Of a DNA stretch of 64,000 nt, positions 1 through 10,257 are shown in pieces. The DNA comes from Methanococcus voltae (GTDB lineage: Archaea > AGJL01 > Methanococci > Methanococcales > Methanococcaceae). Where the stretch lies: NCBI RefSeq assembly GCF_024807655.1, contig NZ_JANUCR010000001.1, forward strand, positions 372,001 through 436,000. Reading direction: 5' to 3'. The first letter of the stretch is position 1; the number at the start of each line of letters is the position of its first letter. A model generated the notes under the pieces. That model ran no database searches. It was not told the DNA's origin and saw only the letters and a program-made list of their open reading frames with translations. The translations under genes and the position numbers were made by a program.

Positions 1-148
1 ATTTAATATAGATTTAATATAAATTTAATGTAGAACTAAATAATAGAGTTATAATATTGTAAATACCCAATATTGTAAAAATGAAAAATAATTATTATTT
101 TAAATTATTTTTTAACAATAACCTATTAAAATATATTTTCTTCAAATA

Positions 149-913
149 TTATTCTTCATTTTCTTCTTGAATTTTATTTTCATCTTCGATAGCTTTTGAA
201 ACGTATTCAATAACTGATTCAATTTCTTCAACTGATTTTTTCTCAACCAATTTCTCACTATCTTTTACAATTGCCATATCTACGCTAATAGCATTTAATT
301 CAGGATTTATTTTGTTTAAAATATATATTGCCAAGTCCATACCTTCTTTGACAGTGATATTTTCATCGTATTTTTCTTCAAGAAGTTCCATTGCTACATG
401 TCTGCCTGAACCGATTGCAGAAGCTTTGTATTCGATTAAAGCACCGCTTGGGTCTGTTTCAAATAATCTGGCACTGTGCTTATCAATTCCGGTAATTAAA
501 AGTGCTAAACCAAATGGTCTTGCTCCACCGTGCTGTGTATAAGCTTGTTTAATATCACAGATTTTTTTAGAAAGTGCCTCGACAGTTATTTTTTCACCAT
601 AGGTGATTCTGTTTATTTGAGCTTCTGTTCTTGCCCTGTCTATTAAAACTCTTGCGTCAGCGACTAAACCTGATGTAGCAGCAACGATATGGTCATCGAC
701 TTGGAATATTTTCTCAATTGATGATACTTCGACTAACTTGTTTGAAATTCTTCTGTCGACTGCTAAAACTACACCATCTTTACATTTGATACCTACGGCT
801 GTAGTGCCTCTTCTAACAGCTTCTCTTGCATACTCAACCTGGTATAATCTACCTTCTGGGCTGAATATTGTAATTGCTCTATCGTATCCTGATGCTCCTG
901 GAACCATTTGCAT
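149..913 (-). CDS. psmA: Proteasome subunit alpha
   Basis: Alpha subunit of the archaeal 20S proteasome. It forms the outer heptameric rings that gate the proteolytic chamber and dock the PAN ATPase. The N-terminal part reads GYDRAITIFSPEGRLYQVEYA (residues 9-29), the alpha-type signature that sets these subunits apart from the processed, catalytic beta subunits. The gate region and the conserved RRGTTAVGIK strand follow. At 254 residues it has the usual family length. The ATG at 913 is preceded by AGGAGG, a strong ribosome binding site. The tail is rich in Glu and Lys. No proteasome partner gene is adjacent, so it looks monocistronic. Confidence 0.96.
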   Translation of the reverse strand: MQMVPGASGYDRAITIFSPEGRLYQVEYAREAVRRGTTAVGIKCKDGVVLAVDRRISNKLVEVSSIEKIFQVDDHIVAATSGLVADARVLIDRARTEAQINRITYGEKITVEALSKKICDIKQAYTQHGGARPFGLALLITGIDKHSARLFETDPSGALIEYKASAIGSGRHVAMELLEEKYDENITVKEGMDLAIYILNKINPELNAISVDMAIVKDSEKLVEKKSVEEIESVIEYVSKAIEDENKIQEENEE

Positions 914-1552
914 AATCTTCCTCCTGTATACGCAATATTTTATTTTATTTTAGTCTAATTGTCAACCAAAATTAAATTACATAATTTTAATAATAAATTT
1001 TAATAATAAATTTTAATAATAAAATACAAATTTATCAGCATATTTTGTTTTAGTTTTCATATTGGTTATTACACTATTATTTTCTCAATTGTATTTATCT
1101 ATTTCTTTTTTATTAGATTTAAATACATAATATCTTACCTTATTTTAGAATATATGATATAATTTAGTTTATAAATATCTTATAATATTGAATATAGTCC
1201 TTTATATAATTTTATATTTTAAAGTTATTTATTAACTTATATGTGTATCATCTATAATATTTATTCGTATGTTTTTAAGAGTATTATTATGTTATTGTAT
1301 TGTCATATTACTTTACTATTGTACTATTATAATTATTAATAATTTTAGAATAATTTATTTACCTCCAATAATATAGGATAATACAAAACAATATAAAATA
1401 TTAATACCATAGGATACAAATTATTATATGAGATACAGATTAAAATTTAACATCCTTAATTATCGATATTTAAAATTAAAAAGTAATACGATAATATACC
1501 ATATTATAACATAAAGATGAAAATAGGACATAAAAAGAAAAATGGTGATGTA
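914..1552. other. AT-rich intergenic region, psmA to gap
   Basis: Divergent intergenic stretch of about 640 bases between psmA (minus) and gap (plus). It is almost pure A and T, with many TATA-like strings on both strands, as expected for two back-to-back promoters. I see no ORF with a ribosome binding site, no GC-rich island and no convincing hairpin. Confidence 0.5.
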
Positions 1553-2575
1553 ATGACAGCAAAAATATTAATAAATGGGTATGGGTCGATTGGTAAAAGA
1601 GTAGCTGATGCAGTAGCTTGCCAAAAAGATATGGAAGTAATTGGTGTTACAAAAACAAAACCTGATTTTGAAGCAAAAATGGCTTTAGAGAAGGGTTATA
1701 AATTATATGCTGCAGTGCCTGAAAGAGCTCACCTATTTGAAGAAGCAGGTTTGGAAATATCCGGAACAATTGATGATGTGATTCAAGATGCTGATTTAGT
1801 AGTAGATGGAGCCCCTAAAAAGATAGGAAAACAAAATCTTGAAAATCTTTACAAAAAGAATAATGTAAAAGCCATTATTCAGGGTGGAGAAAAAGCAAAC
1901 GATGCAGAAGACTCTTTTAACTCATTGTGGAGCTACGATAGATGTTATGGCAAAGATGCTATTAGATTAGTTTCATGTAATACAACAGGATTATGCAGGT
2001 CATTATATGCCATAGATTCCATTACAGACGTTTTAAAAGCAAGAGTTGTATTAATAAGAAGAGCGGTAGACCCTAACGACTCTAAAAAAGGTCCTGTTAA
2101 CGCAATTATACCATCAACAGATGTACCTTCACACCACGGCCCAGATGTAGAATCAGTAATCAAAAAATTCAAAGGAAAAATTATTTCATCAGCTGTTATA
2201 GTACCTACAACATTAATGCACATGCACTCATTAATGGTTGAAACTACAGGAGCTACAAAAGACGATATAGTAGATGCAATTGCTAAAACGCCAAGAATTT
2301 TCACCGTGAAAGCTTCAGAAGGTTTAGATTCAACAGCAGCTTTAATTGAAATGTCAAGAGATATGGGAAGATTGAGATACGATTTAAACGAAATTCCTGT
2401 TTGGGAAGAAAGTATAAACGTAATTGACAATGAAATCTTTATGATGCAAGCAGTACACCAAGAAAGTGATGTGATTCCTGAAAACGTAGATTGTATAAGG
2501 GCTATGTTGCAAATGGAAGAAGATAACATTAAATCAATTGAAATGACAAATAAAGCAATGGGTTTATTAAAATAA
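1553..2575 (+). CDS. gap: Glyceraldehyde-3-phosphate dehydrogenase, archaeal type II
   Basis: Phosphorylating GAPDH of the archaeal type II family, interconverting glyceraldehyde-3-phosphate and 1,3-bisphosphoglycerate in glycolysis/gluconeogenesis. The N-terminal Rossmann motif is [15 protein letters not shown], and the catalytic cysteine sits in SCNTTGLCR at about residue 140. The C-terminal catalytic domain includes the HHGPDVE stretch. The reading frame is open from 1517, but the ATG at 1553 has a GGTGAT ribosome binding site three bases upstream and gives the canonical [14 protein letters not shown] start and 340 residues, so I place the start there. It is a stand-alone gene. Confidence 0.95.
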   Translation: MTAKILINGYGSIGKRVADAVACQKDMEVIGVTKTKPDFEAKMALEKGYKLYAAVPERAHLFEEAGLEISGTIDDVIQDADLVVDGAPKKIGKQNLENLYKKNNVKAIIQGGEKANDAEDSFNSLWSYDRCYGKDAIRLVSCNTTGLCRSLYAIDSITDVLKARVVLIRRAVDPNDSKKGPVNAIIPSTDVPSHHGPDVESVIKKFKGKIISSAVIVPTTLMHMHSLMVETTGATKDDIVDAIAKTPRIFTVKASEGLDSTAALIEMSRDMGRLRYDLNEIPVWEESINVIDNEIFMMQAVHQESDVIPENVDCIRAMLQMEEDNIKSIEMTNKAMGLLK

Positions 2576-2738
2576 TATATCCATATTTTTAATACTTTAA
2601 TTTTATATACCACTATTCTTTTTATTTTTTAGATTTTTTTAGATGTTAAAACATTTTATAAAATAATATTAAAAATATTTTAAAAAAATGTTTAAAAATA
2701 TAAAAGATGTTTAAAAAAATGTTTAAAAATTAAAAAAG

Positions 2739-4583
2739 TTAGAGATATGAAGCTATTGTAATCCCATATCCCCAATCAGAGTTATTTATTCCTGTCAACA
2801 TATCTACAATTGATGGACTTGTAGGGTTTTCTACAAATACGGCATTAGAACCGCCTAACTCGTATGATTCAGAATAAGATGGCGGTGATATATAAACTAA
2901 ATTATTTCCTAATGTCCAACCTGAAACATAAGGTTCAGGATTTGCATATTTTCTTACCCTAAAATTATCATAATGTAATTCAGGGTTATTATCATTATCT
3001 CCGTTTGAACTACCCAATACGAAATAAGAACCCTCTGCATTTAAAGCTTTTTTCACATCATTATTTACTGAAAACTGGAATATTTTTGGATAAGCACTAA
3101 ATTGAAGAGGCACTTCTCCATTTTGAGATATGTAATTATTTAGGGTATTCAAATAAAAACTCGTATATTCTGTTTTATGGTCCAATACAAGTTTAATCCT
3201 ATACCATTGGTCATCATAAGTCGTATATTCGTGATAAGTTCCAGATTTAACATATTCAATACGTTCTAATAATCCACCTTCATCCCATAAATTTTCATAT
3301 TCCCAACCTAATTTTAAGTCATTCATATGGCCATTGGAATAGAGGAAATCTGCCAAATTATTTGTAATGCTCCAATAATTATAGATACCCCATCTACCAC
3401 CCAATTCTGCAGTGTTAAATATTACTATATCGTTTCCATCGTGATATCTACCATAATATCCCATTAACATTTGTGGGGCAGTGTATCCATCTTCTTTACC
3501 CATTAAATCCACTTCTGCAATGTATAATTTTCCCTGCACGGGGTGAAATAAATCATCAGGTACTAAAGAATTTAATTCAGTGTATGTTATCATTTTAGGA
3601 GGCTGATTATCTGCCATTGAATAAGTCATATTTATATTATATAATGAGTTAGAAAATGGGCTCGTAGATGATTCATAATCCCATTGATTATTATTAATAT
3701 GGATATATTTTTTAAATAATGTGTCATCGCTATTCTCGAATCCATCAAACATTGTAAACACGGATTTCCCATCTGAAACACCTGTGCCGGAGTAATAAAT
3801 ATCTACTTGTTCAACAGAATTCGCACTTAAATTCATTTTTAACCATACAAATGCTTTAGGGTTTGGTTCTGATGAATTCCAATATTCTACCCAATAATTT
3901 AATTTTACACCATTATGGTAAAAATCTAATCCATTACCGTCACTATTTTTGATAAAATTATAATTTGAGTTATTTAATACAATTAGTACAGGGAAATTTT
4001 CCAAATTTTCAGTGTTTGGATTTTTTATATATATTGAATCTTTTGTATCACTTTTTACATAGTGGAATGCACTAATTATTGTTTTAACAGTTATGTTTTT
4101 TGAATTTTCATAAGATTTACTTCTTAAAGCACCTGCTTTCGATAGATTATAATCTAAAGTATAATCTACATTAAAAGTAAATCCGTTTACCATTGAAATA
4201 TTTGTTATTTCGAAATTATAATTTAATTCATAACCTGCATTTTCATAAGTAGTTTTAATTGCATTTATATCATTTTGAATTTCTGATTCGGTGTGATTTT
4301 CTAAATAATACAGCACACTATCCGTATTATCAAAAAATGGAGTAGAACTACCCGAGTTATAATCGTTTATCACTTGAAATTCTGCATCATTTAAAACTTT
4401 ATTAAAAACCTTGGGCAATGAATTAGAAACTAAAATTTCTAAAGAATCTGCTTTTAACCCTAAAGTATCAGCATTGGCTTCTTCTAATGCGCTATTCTTA
4501 TACGTATCCAGCATTGTAAATGATATTACGCCGAACAACATTATTAAAAGTACCAGTGTTGTTGTAGAGTGGGAAAGATACAT
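2739..4583 (-). CDS. DUF2341-type secreted/membrane protein at the end of the pilus locus
   Basis: A 614-residue protein with one N-terminal hydrophobic segment (about residues 9-25) and a long extracytoplasmic part. Around residues 190-290 it carries features of DUF2341, a concanavalin-like beta-sandwich found on archaeal surface proteins: IKNPNTENLENFPVLIVLNN, then GLDFYHNG, WVEYWN, VWLKM and VDIYYSGTG. A second large beta-rich region follows. The N-terminal hydrophobic stem resembles a pilin-like anchor but lacks a KGQ processing site. The ATG at 4583 has GTGATATA upstream. As the last gene of the minus-strand pilus cluster it could be a minor pilin, tip adhesin or surface-anchored partner. 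The specific role is inferred only. Confidence 0.6.
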   Translation of the reverse strand: MYLSHSTTTLVLLIMLFGVISFTMLDTYKNSALEEANADTLGLKADSLEILVSNSLPKVFNKVLNDAEFQVINDYNSGSSTPFFDNTDSVLYYLENHTESEIQNDINAIKTTYENAGYELNYNFEITNISMVNGFTFNVDYTLDYNLSKAGALRSKSYENSKNITVKTIISAFHYVKSDTKDSIYIKNPNTENLENFPVLIVLNNSNYNFIKNSDGNGLDFYHNGVKLNYWVEYWNSSEPNPKAFVWLKMNLSANSVEQVDIYYSGTGVSDGKSVFTMFDGFENSDDTLFKKYIHINNNQWDYESSTSPFSNSLYNINMTYSMADNQPPKMITYTELNSLVPDDLFHPVQGKLYIAEVDLMGKEDGYTAPQMLMGYYGRYHDGNDIVIFNTAELGGRWGIYNYWSITNNLADFLYSNGHMNDLKLGWEYENLWDEGGLLERIEYVKSGTYHEYTTYDDQWYRIKLVLDHKTEYTSFYLNTLNNYISQNGEVPLQFSAYPKIFQFSVNNDVKKALNAEGSYFVLGSSNGDNDNNPELHYDNFRVRKYANPEPYVSGWTLGNNLVYISPPSYSESYELGGSNAVFVENPTSPSIVDMLTGINNSDWGYGITIASYL

Positions 4584-4795
4584 TATATCACAACGTTATC
4601 TTTATTTTAATAATTATAATAATTATAATAATTAGGATAATAGGATAATAGGATAATTTTATAATAATATCTTATATCGAATATAAAATACAAATATACC
4701 ATATAAATCTAAATATTAAATTTTAAAATATGAAATATGAACTATAATATTATTTAATTTGAATTTTAATTATAAATTACTGAATAAATATAAAA

Positions 4796-5335
4796 TTAAT
4801 TAGGATATAAAATCAAAGATGCATTTATTGGCACTCCAGATTTATGATAATATATTATTTTTTTACGGTCAGCAGATATTGCTTCAGATGCGATAAATGC
4901 GGTATCTTCATCAGAAAAAGGACCCATTGTATTAATATTCTTAGGGCCAAAAATTACATTCCAATATACCACATACCAGCCACTTGACCTGTTTATTTGT
5001 ACTACAGTGTGAGCTATTGCAAAATTATCATTTACAGCACCCTTTGAATAGCTATAATTCCCGACAGCCACCTTATAATTATCATAATCTATTCTACTGT
5101 CAATATACGAGTCAATTATTGAAGAATCTATGTTGGTGTTTAATAATACGATTACATTTTCCAAAGTACCTTCAGATAACAAAGATTCCATTGCAGATAT
5201 TGCTTTATTATTCAAAACGTTGAATTCTACTGCTTCAGTGTATCCTTCAGTGTCCTCAAAAACTGCAACCGTATATATTGATGTTCCCACAATTAAAATC
5301 AAAATTGCAAAAAGAACATCGTAATCAAATATCAT
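4796..5335 (-). CDS. Small membrane-anchored pilus-locus protein
   Basis: A 179-residue protein with an N-terminal transmembrane helix starting almost at residue 1 (MIFDYDVLFAILILIVGTSI), followed by an extracytoplasmic domain with several potential N-glycosylation sequons (for example NYS and NRS). It begins like a processed pilin but has no class III signal motif. A GGTGATTT ribosome binding site precedes the ATG at 5335. It sits between two other pilin-like genes on the same strand, which suggests a minor pseudopilin or assembly component. I do not recognise a named family. Confidence 0.55.
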   Translation of the reverse strand: MIFDYDVLFAILILIVGTSIYTVAVFEDTEGYTEAVEFNVLNNKAISAMESLLSEGTLENVIVLLNTNIDSSIIDSYIDSRIDYDNYKVAVGNYSYSKGAVNDNFAIAHTVVQINRSSGWYVVYWNVIFGPKNINTMGPFSDEDTAFIASEAISADRKKIIYYHKSGVPINASLILYPN

Positions 5336-5475
5336 AGTTAAATCACCGACGGTATCTTTAATGTAATATTATTAGTTAATTAGAGCTTATTTTAATTTTT
5401 GTTTTATTTTAATTTTTTTAGTTTTGATATCCCATAATAAAACAATTACTTGATTGATACTTGATTGATAATTTA

Positions 5476-6384
5476 TTAAGCGCCAATACTCAACGTAATA
5501 TTATGTGATTCTAATTTAAGACCATAATTCATAATATTATAATCATTCGTAATTGTGAAATAAACTTTATTAGTTTCAGGACTATTACTTACACTTAATA
5601 ATTTAATTTCTAAGCAATTACCACCGTCATAATCCAAAAATTTCTCAAATTCAGAAAGTGATTCCGTTGAAGACAGGGTTCTATTTGTTATAACTCCATT
5701 TACTTCAAATATTGCATTTGTTGGTACATCAGAACTTAACGTAATATTACCCAGCACATATTCATCATTATTTTTGTAGTAGAAGATTTGACCCTGAGAC
5801 AGAGTAAAGTAGTACTTATAACCAATTTGTTTAGATAATGAAACCGGTACTAATTTTTTACGGTTAAAGTTATACACTTTTCTTTCAAATGTTCCCTCGT
5901 GTGTAGACGTATTTACTATAAGCGAATTAATATCTGAAACCTCAATGTTATTAAACTGGTATTCATATTCGTAATTATAAATATCTACACAATTAGGGTC
6001 ATAGCTACCTTTTATTTTATTACTGCTATAATAATGTCTTGTTAAATTTGTTAAAAAATCATAATAGTCCGATTCATAATTATCTGATGGGAATTCATAA
6101 TCTTTATAAATTTTTGTTGCGAGTAAGTTAACTTTTTGAATTTCCTGAGTCGAATGTATTTCATTTTGAGCTGTAAGCATAGATGACGATAGGTTAGACG
6201 TAATTATGAAAAAAATTATCAAGAACAACATTATTACGATTAATGCCTCATAACTGAATATATAACCTTTTTTAGACCCCAATTTACGAACTAATATATT
6301 TTGGTCATTATTAGTCAATCCGTCAATTGTTAACTGAATTTTGGATTTCTTTTTAAAATCTTTGTCTTTTTCGATAATTTTCAT
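5476..6384 (-). CDS. Pilin-like membrane protein of the pilus locus
   Basis: A 302-residue protein with a positively charged N-terminal cytoplasmic stretch (about 35 residues), then KKGYIFSYEALIVIM and a strongly hydrophobic helix, then a large exterior domain. The layout (K-G, a short polar run with Glu, then the helix) is that of a type IV prepilin. However, the usual Gln after the glycine is Tyr and the Glu falls one position later than in the neighbouring pilins. It may therefore be a minor pilin with an altered cleavage site, or uncleaved. A ribosome binding site AGGTAAATT precedes the ATG. By position it corresponds to the gene after epdC in M. maripaludis. Confidence 0.55.
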   Translation of the reverse strand: MKIIEKDKDFKKKSKIQLTIDGLTNNDQNILVRKLGSKKGYIFSYEALIVIMLFLIIFFIITSNLSSSMLTAQNEIHSTQEIQKVNLLATKIYKDYEFPSDNYESDYYDFLTNLTRHYYSSNKIKGSYDPNCVDIYNYEYEYQFNNIEVSDINSLIVNTSTHEGTFERKVYNFNRKKLVPVSLSKQIGYKYYFTLSQGQIFYYKNNDEYVLGNITLSSDVPTNAIFEVNGVITNRTLSSTESLSEFEKFLDYDGGNCLEIKLLSVSNSPETNKVYFTITNDYNIMNYGLKLESHNITLSIGA

Positions 6385-6485
6385 AATTTACCTTTAAAAA
6401 TGATTTTTCCACATTTTGATTATTGGGTTAATTAAAAATAACTAAATTGTCCAAAATTACTTTTAATACTATTAAGTTTATTTAA

Positions 6486-6920
6486 TTACGCCATTTCTAC
6501 ATTTAACTCCTTTGAAACGTAAAAATCATCAACTACGACTTTTAAGGAATTGCCCATATCTAATCCAGATGATACTGCGTTTTTAGTCATTATTTTAGTA
6601 CCATTTTTATAAAATGTTATGTTTGTTTTTCCAGTGATATGTATTACCTTATTCGCATAATATATGTCATAATTTTTTCCATATATCCTATCAAAACTTG
6701 AATCCAATACTATATCTTCATTATATGCCACAATCGCCGTATTTTCAAATATATTAAGTATAGCATCCGCTGAACTAACTATTTCAGATCTTTTAAATTC
6801 ATTTGCGGTATTGATAACAATATTCCCAATTATAGAAAATGTTATTATAATTAGAAGCATTGCTATTAAAAAATCATACGCAATTTGTCCTTTATTTTTT
6901 TTGAATTTATATACTTTCAT
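6486..6920 (-). CDS. epdC: Type IV-like prepilin, class III signal peptide (EpdC-like)
   Basis: A short (144 residue) prepilin. A basic leader of 11 residues ends in K-G and is followed by QIAYDFLIAMLLIIITFSIIG, so EppA would cleave between Gly11 and Gln12. The residue at +5 of the mature protein is Asp instead of the usual Glu. The hydrophobic helix that polymerises pilins follows, then a small exterior domain with sequons such as NIT and NGT. By gene order (peptidase, pilin, two accessory genes, pilin, pilin) it matches epdC of the M. maripaludis pilus locus. The symbol rests on synteny and motif, not on alignment. Confidence 0.65.
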   Translation of the reverse strand: MKVYKFKKNKGQIAYDFLIAMLLIIITFSIIGNIVINTANEFKRSEIVSSADAILNIFENTAIVAYNEDIVLDSSFDRIYGKNYDIYYANKVIHITGKTNITFYKNGTKIMTKNAVSSGLDMGNSLKVVVDDFYVSKELNVEMA

Positions 6921-7233
6921 AGTATCTACTTTTTGAATTGAGTCCCAATTTTTAGATTCTCATTTGATATGTAGTTTTAATTTAGATATATAATCATATC
7001 TTTTTTTATAAAGTATATTAAATTTTAAAATTGTTTTGATAATACTAGGCATTGTAAATAATTTTCTATTTTATGATATTAAATATATTCGAAAAAATAT
7101 ATATTTTTATGGATTATCTACTGTAAATTTTAAAAATAAGATTAAAAATTATAAAAAAGAATTTGTTTTGAAATCAAAGTATAATAAGATATTAATAAAT
7201 TAATAAATTATTTTGCTAACCATTACTAATTAA

Positions 7234-7722
7234 TTAAGGTATTACTTCGATTTTAATTCTATTGTCTTCTTTCAATAATTTAAAAGATAACAATTTTGAA
7301 GTATTAACATATATGGAACTTCCATTTAACATTTGAATATCACTATCAAAAGTTGCAACAACCTCAAAACCATCGCCTGAAACTGTAATATTATTAGTTG
7401 CAAAATTCCAAGTTGATTCAGAAGGTGATTTTACCCTAACTAATTTGTAAGAACCTTCATCAAGTGTATCCATCATTTGAATATTAGATTTCAAATTGGA
7501 TAAACTTCCATGTGCTAAACTTGCTTTAGCAACTTCTGTAGTTTTATCCAAACCAAATAAACCTGGAATTATAGTTGCCACTACAACAGAGGCCAATAAA
7601 GCTAAAAATAATATGGAAAACTCCATTGAGATTTGACCTTTACCATTTCTAACTTTTCTACCGAATATTTTTTTCGGATTAGCTTCAGGTTTAACAGATT
7701 TATTTTTAAGTTTAATCTTCAT
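7234..7722 (-). CDS. epdB: Type IV-like prepilin, class III signal peptide (EpdB-like)
   Basis: A 162-residue prepilin with a long, very basic 29-residue leader ending GKG, then QISMEFSILFLALLASVVVA. The expected EppA cut is between Gly29 and Gln30, with Glu at mature +5 as in canonical class III pilins. The frame is open upstream to a TTG at 7746, but the ATG at 7722 follows GGATGAT, a good ribosome binding site, so it is chosen. The exterior domain is about 110 residues. It lies between the secreted acidic protein and epdC in the same orientation. The name is by synteny with M. maripaludis. Confidence 0.7.
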   Translation of the reverse strand: MKIKLKNKSVKPEANPKKIFGRKVRNGKGQISMEFSILFLALLASVVVATIIPGLFGLDKTTEVAKASLAHGSLSNLKSNIQMMDTLDEGSYKLVRVKSPSESTWNFATNNITVSGDGFEVVATFDSDIQMLNGSSIYVNTSKLLSFKLLKEDNRIKIEVIP

Positions 7723-7880
7723 ATTATCATCCTTAGATTTTAGCAACTCGATAAAACAATTAAATTATGATAAGATAATAGAATAAGACTAATTGAAGTA
7801 ATTGAAGTAATTAAAAGATATATTGATAAAATTTATAATTATAATTAATAATAGATTAACTACTTTTTATTATATAATAA

Positions 7881-8921
7881 TTAAATAAACAAGTCTTCAG
7901 CTTCAAAACCTGAAGATTTTGGTTCCCATTTAACTACATAGTAAAATCCCACATCTTCCGGAGAATCTGTTGTATATGCAAACGCAGGAACGTCCATTGA
8001 ATTATCAATTAATGAATAATCATCAACTATAGGCAGTAAATAACTGTCTATTTGAGTATTTTTACTTGAAAGACCTTTAAATCTACTTACCCAATCATTG
8101 TATGATTCCATCCAAGCTTTTGGTCCATCTATAGCTTTATAAGTATCTATAGAAGAATAACCATTTATAATAATTGGTGCTGGCATAACTAATGAAACAG
8201 TGCCCCCTGCCAAATTAACTATATTACCACGCACGTAAAGACGAACGTTATCCAATGATATACCATTATTTTTGTATGCCGGTATAAATTCGTTTAAATC
8301 GATTACTTTTATATTTGAAAGAACCATTGGTCCTACAATCTCCATTTTGTCCTCTTCATAATCTAAACCCAAATCAGTACCTCGAGTAATATTAATAATT
8401 ACCTTAGAAGCAGTTGTCTGAATTACTGTATCTTCATCTTCTTCATCCTCGTCTTCCTCTTCATCTTCCTCGTCTTCCTCGTCTTCTTCGTAGTCCACTA
8501 TTAGATAATCAATTCCTGCACCATAAAATTTAAATGTTATTTTTGAATAAGGCGGTATCCAAAAACCCGTTCGACTATTTAATTCAGATAAAGGGTCTAT
8601 ATCTACATTTAACGTATCATATTCGTATCCATTATCATCATAATCTTCGTAATCCAAGGTTTTAAAATATTGAACTTTTTTTAATTCTTTAATTTCATAT
8701 TTAACATCAGTAGGAACGTTTACAAAAACAGAATATGGGTTGTTATTAGTCATATCTCCTTTGAATTCCCAATTTGTATATAAAGAAGCCACATTTGTTT
8801 CTGCAAATGTTGAATTTATGGATATTAAAATAAATAATACGAAAAAGAAGAGTAAGGAAATTTTAATTAAATTATTTCCTTTTAAATTTTTAGTTTTTGT
8901 ATCTTCCGATTTAGACTTCAT
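7881..8921 (-). CDS. Secreted pilus-locus protein with acidic low-complexity segment
   Basis: A 346-residue protein with an N-terminal signal-type helix (NLIKISLLFFFVLFILISI, ending near TFAETN) and an extracytoplasmic beta-rich body. About residues 140-165 are a run of almost only Glu and Asp. The start ATG at 8921 lies inside the end of the preceding gene (11-base overlap), and its ribosome binding site GGTGG is within that gene, so the two are translationally coupled. It occupies the place of the second accessory gene between epdA and epdB in M. maripaludis pilus loci. Function unknown; a periplasmic or surface assembly factor is plausible. Confidence 0.6.
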   Translation of the reverse strand: MKSKSEDTKTKNLKGNNLIKISLLFFFVLFILISINSTFAETNVASLYTNWEFKGDMTNNNPYSVFVNVPTDVKYEIKELKKVQYFKTLDYEDYDDNGYEYDTLNVDIDPLSELNSRTGFWIPPYSKITFKFYGAGIDYLIVDYEEDEEDEEDEEEDEDEEDEDTVIQTTASKVIINITRGTDLGLDYEEDKMEIVGPMVLSNIKVIDLNEFIPAYKNNGISLDNVRLYVRGNIVNLAGGTVSLVMPAPIIINGYSSIDTYKAIDGPKAWMESYNDWVSRFKGLSSKNTQIDSYLLPIVDDYSLIDNSMDVPAFAYTTDSPEDVGFYYVVKWEPKSSGFEAEDLFI

Positions 8922-10068
8922 CCAAACCACCTAATGTTCTTACAATCACGAGTTCTTCACTATCCTTTGAAATAAGTAATGGAATTTGTTCAGAAGGTAT
9001 TGATACAATCAATACATAATTAACGTTATCATCAAATATTTGAGTTTTCTCTTCAATTTCGTTTAACTTTTGACCATAACTCGAAAATTTACTGCTTACA
9101 CTGCTGTAATCCAATTTTCCTGCTACTGTAGCATGCAATATTCCTGGTACATTGTCAAGAGAATATGATACAGAAGAACTACTTTCTAAAGTATCTTTAT
9201 TACCATCATCTTCTACTGCAGAAGATACCATTTTTGTTTCAGAATATTCCAAATTAGATAATGCCATATATGAATTATCTACAATTGCGTATGTTAAGAA
9301 ATTAGTATCATTCTTTGAATATATTTTTATAAATTCACCAACCTCAGGTAATTTACCACATTGGTCTGAGGTTAACATTATCGTTACTTTATCCATTCCT
9401 TTAACGGAAGTTATAGAAAATCCATCTAAACTTCCCAAATTTAAAGATTCTACATATTTTTGTAAATTATCCCTATTAATAAATATTTTGGTTGTTTTTG
9501 TTTTAACGTAATAGTATTCATCACCAGATGAAAGCTGATAATCTACATAGCTATTTAATACGGTTGTTATTTCAGATTTTATATCAATCGTACTAAAGTA
9601 TTCATCTATTTCAGCAATACTATTTGCACTTTGTATTTTACGAACTAATTCAGGTGCTCTACTACTATAATCATAATAGGAGCCGTACATGGCAATAATT
9701 TGACCAATCGACGAATCTTTATATTCCTTCACCTGTATATAGTCAGTGGCTTCGTCAACCACATCATTTACTTCAGATATAGATTGACTGTTTTGTATTT
9801 TGGCAATAAATGACAACCTTCGATGGTCTGAAGGATAGGCTTCAAATAAATTATTTACTGTAACCATAGACGACTCTTTAGTTTGTTCTAATCTAACCTG
9901 GTCTTCGGCTTTTATGTTGGTATAGATATAGTAAGAACTAACAATAATAACCGTTATCAGCGCCAGTATTAAAACTGAACGAAGGTGCCTATAATAAATT
10001 CTTGAAGACTTTTTTGACTTAGACTTCAAAGACTTTACTTTATCGCTATACTCCTCAGCAGACATCAT
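8911..10068 (-). CDS. DUF515-like pilus-locus membrane protein
   Basis: A 385-residue protein with a short basic cytoplasmic N terminus, one transmembrane helix (about residues 31-50) and a long extracytoplasmic region predicted to start with helices and end in beta-rich sequence. Two segments look like internal copies: around residues 90-105 (IAKIQNSQSISEVNDVVDEA) and 140-160 (VRKIQSANSIAEIDEYFSTI). The family appears to be the Methanococcales DUF515 type, known mainly beside pilin genes. It lies directly after epdA, and its stop overlaps the next start. This suggests an inner-membrane assembly platform or alignment protein; no catalytic motif is visible. Confidence 0.55.
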   Translation of the reverse strand: MMSAEEYSDKVKSLKSKSKKSSRIYYRHLRSVLILALITVIIVSSYYIYTNIKAEDQVRLEQTKESSMVTVNNLFEAYPSDHRRLSFIAKIQNSQSISEVNDVVDEATDYIQVKEYKDSSIGQIIAMYGSYYDYSSRAPELVRKIQSANSIAEIDEYFSTIDIKSEITTVLNSYVDYQLSSGDEYYYVKTKTTKIFINRDNLQKYVESLNLGSLDGFSITSVKGMDKVTIMLTSDQCGKLPEVGEFIKIYSKNDTNFLTYAIVDNSYMALSNLEYSETKMVSSAVEDDGNKDTLESSSSVSYSLDNVPGILHATVAGKLDYSSVSSKFSSYGQKLNEIEEKTQIFDDNVNYVLIVSIPSEQIPLLISKDSEELVIVRTLGGLDEV

Positions 10069-10257
10069 TTCCCCCTTAAATATAACAATACTGTCAATAA
10101 TTAATAATAAATAATGAGTATCATAAATAAAATTGGATATATAAAATTAAATATGGTATAAAATCTCTTTTAATAAGGTAATCTATCTTTTACATTTTAT
10201 ATTAATTTATGGGTTTAGATTAACGATAAGTTTATTGTAAATTAAGTACAAATTCGT

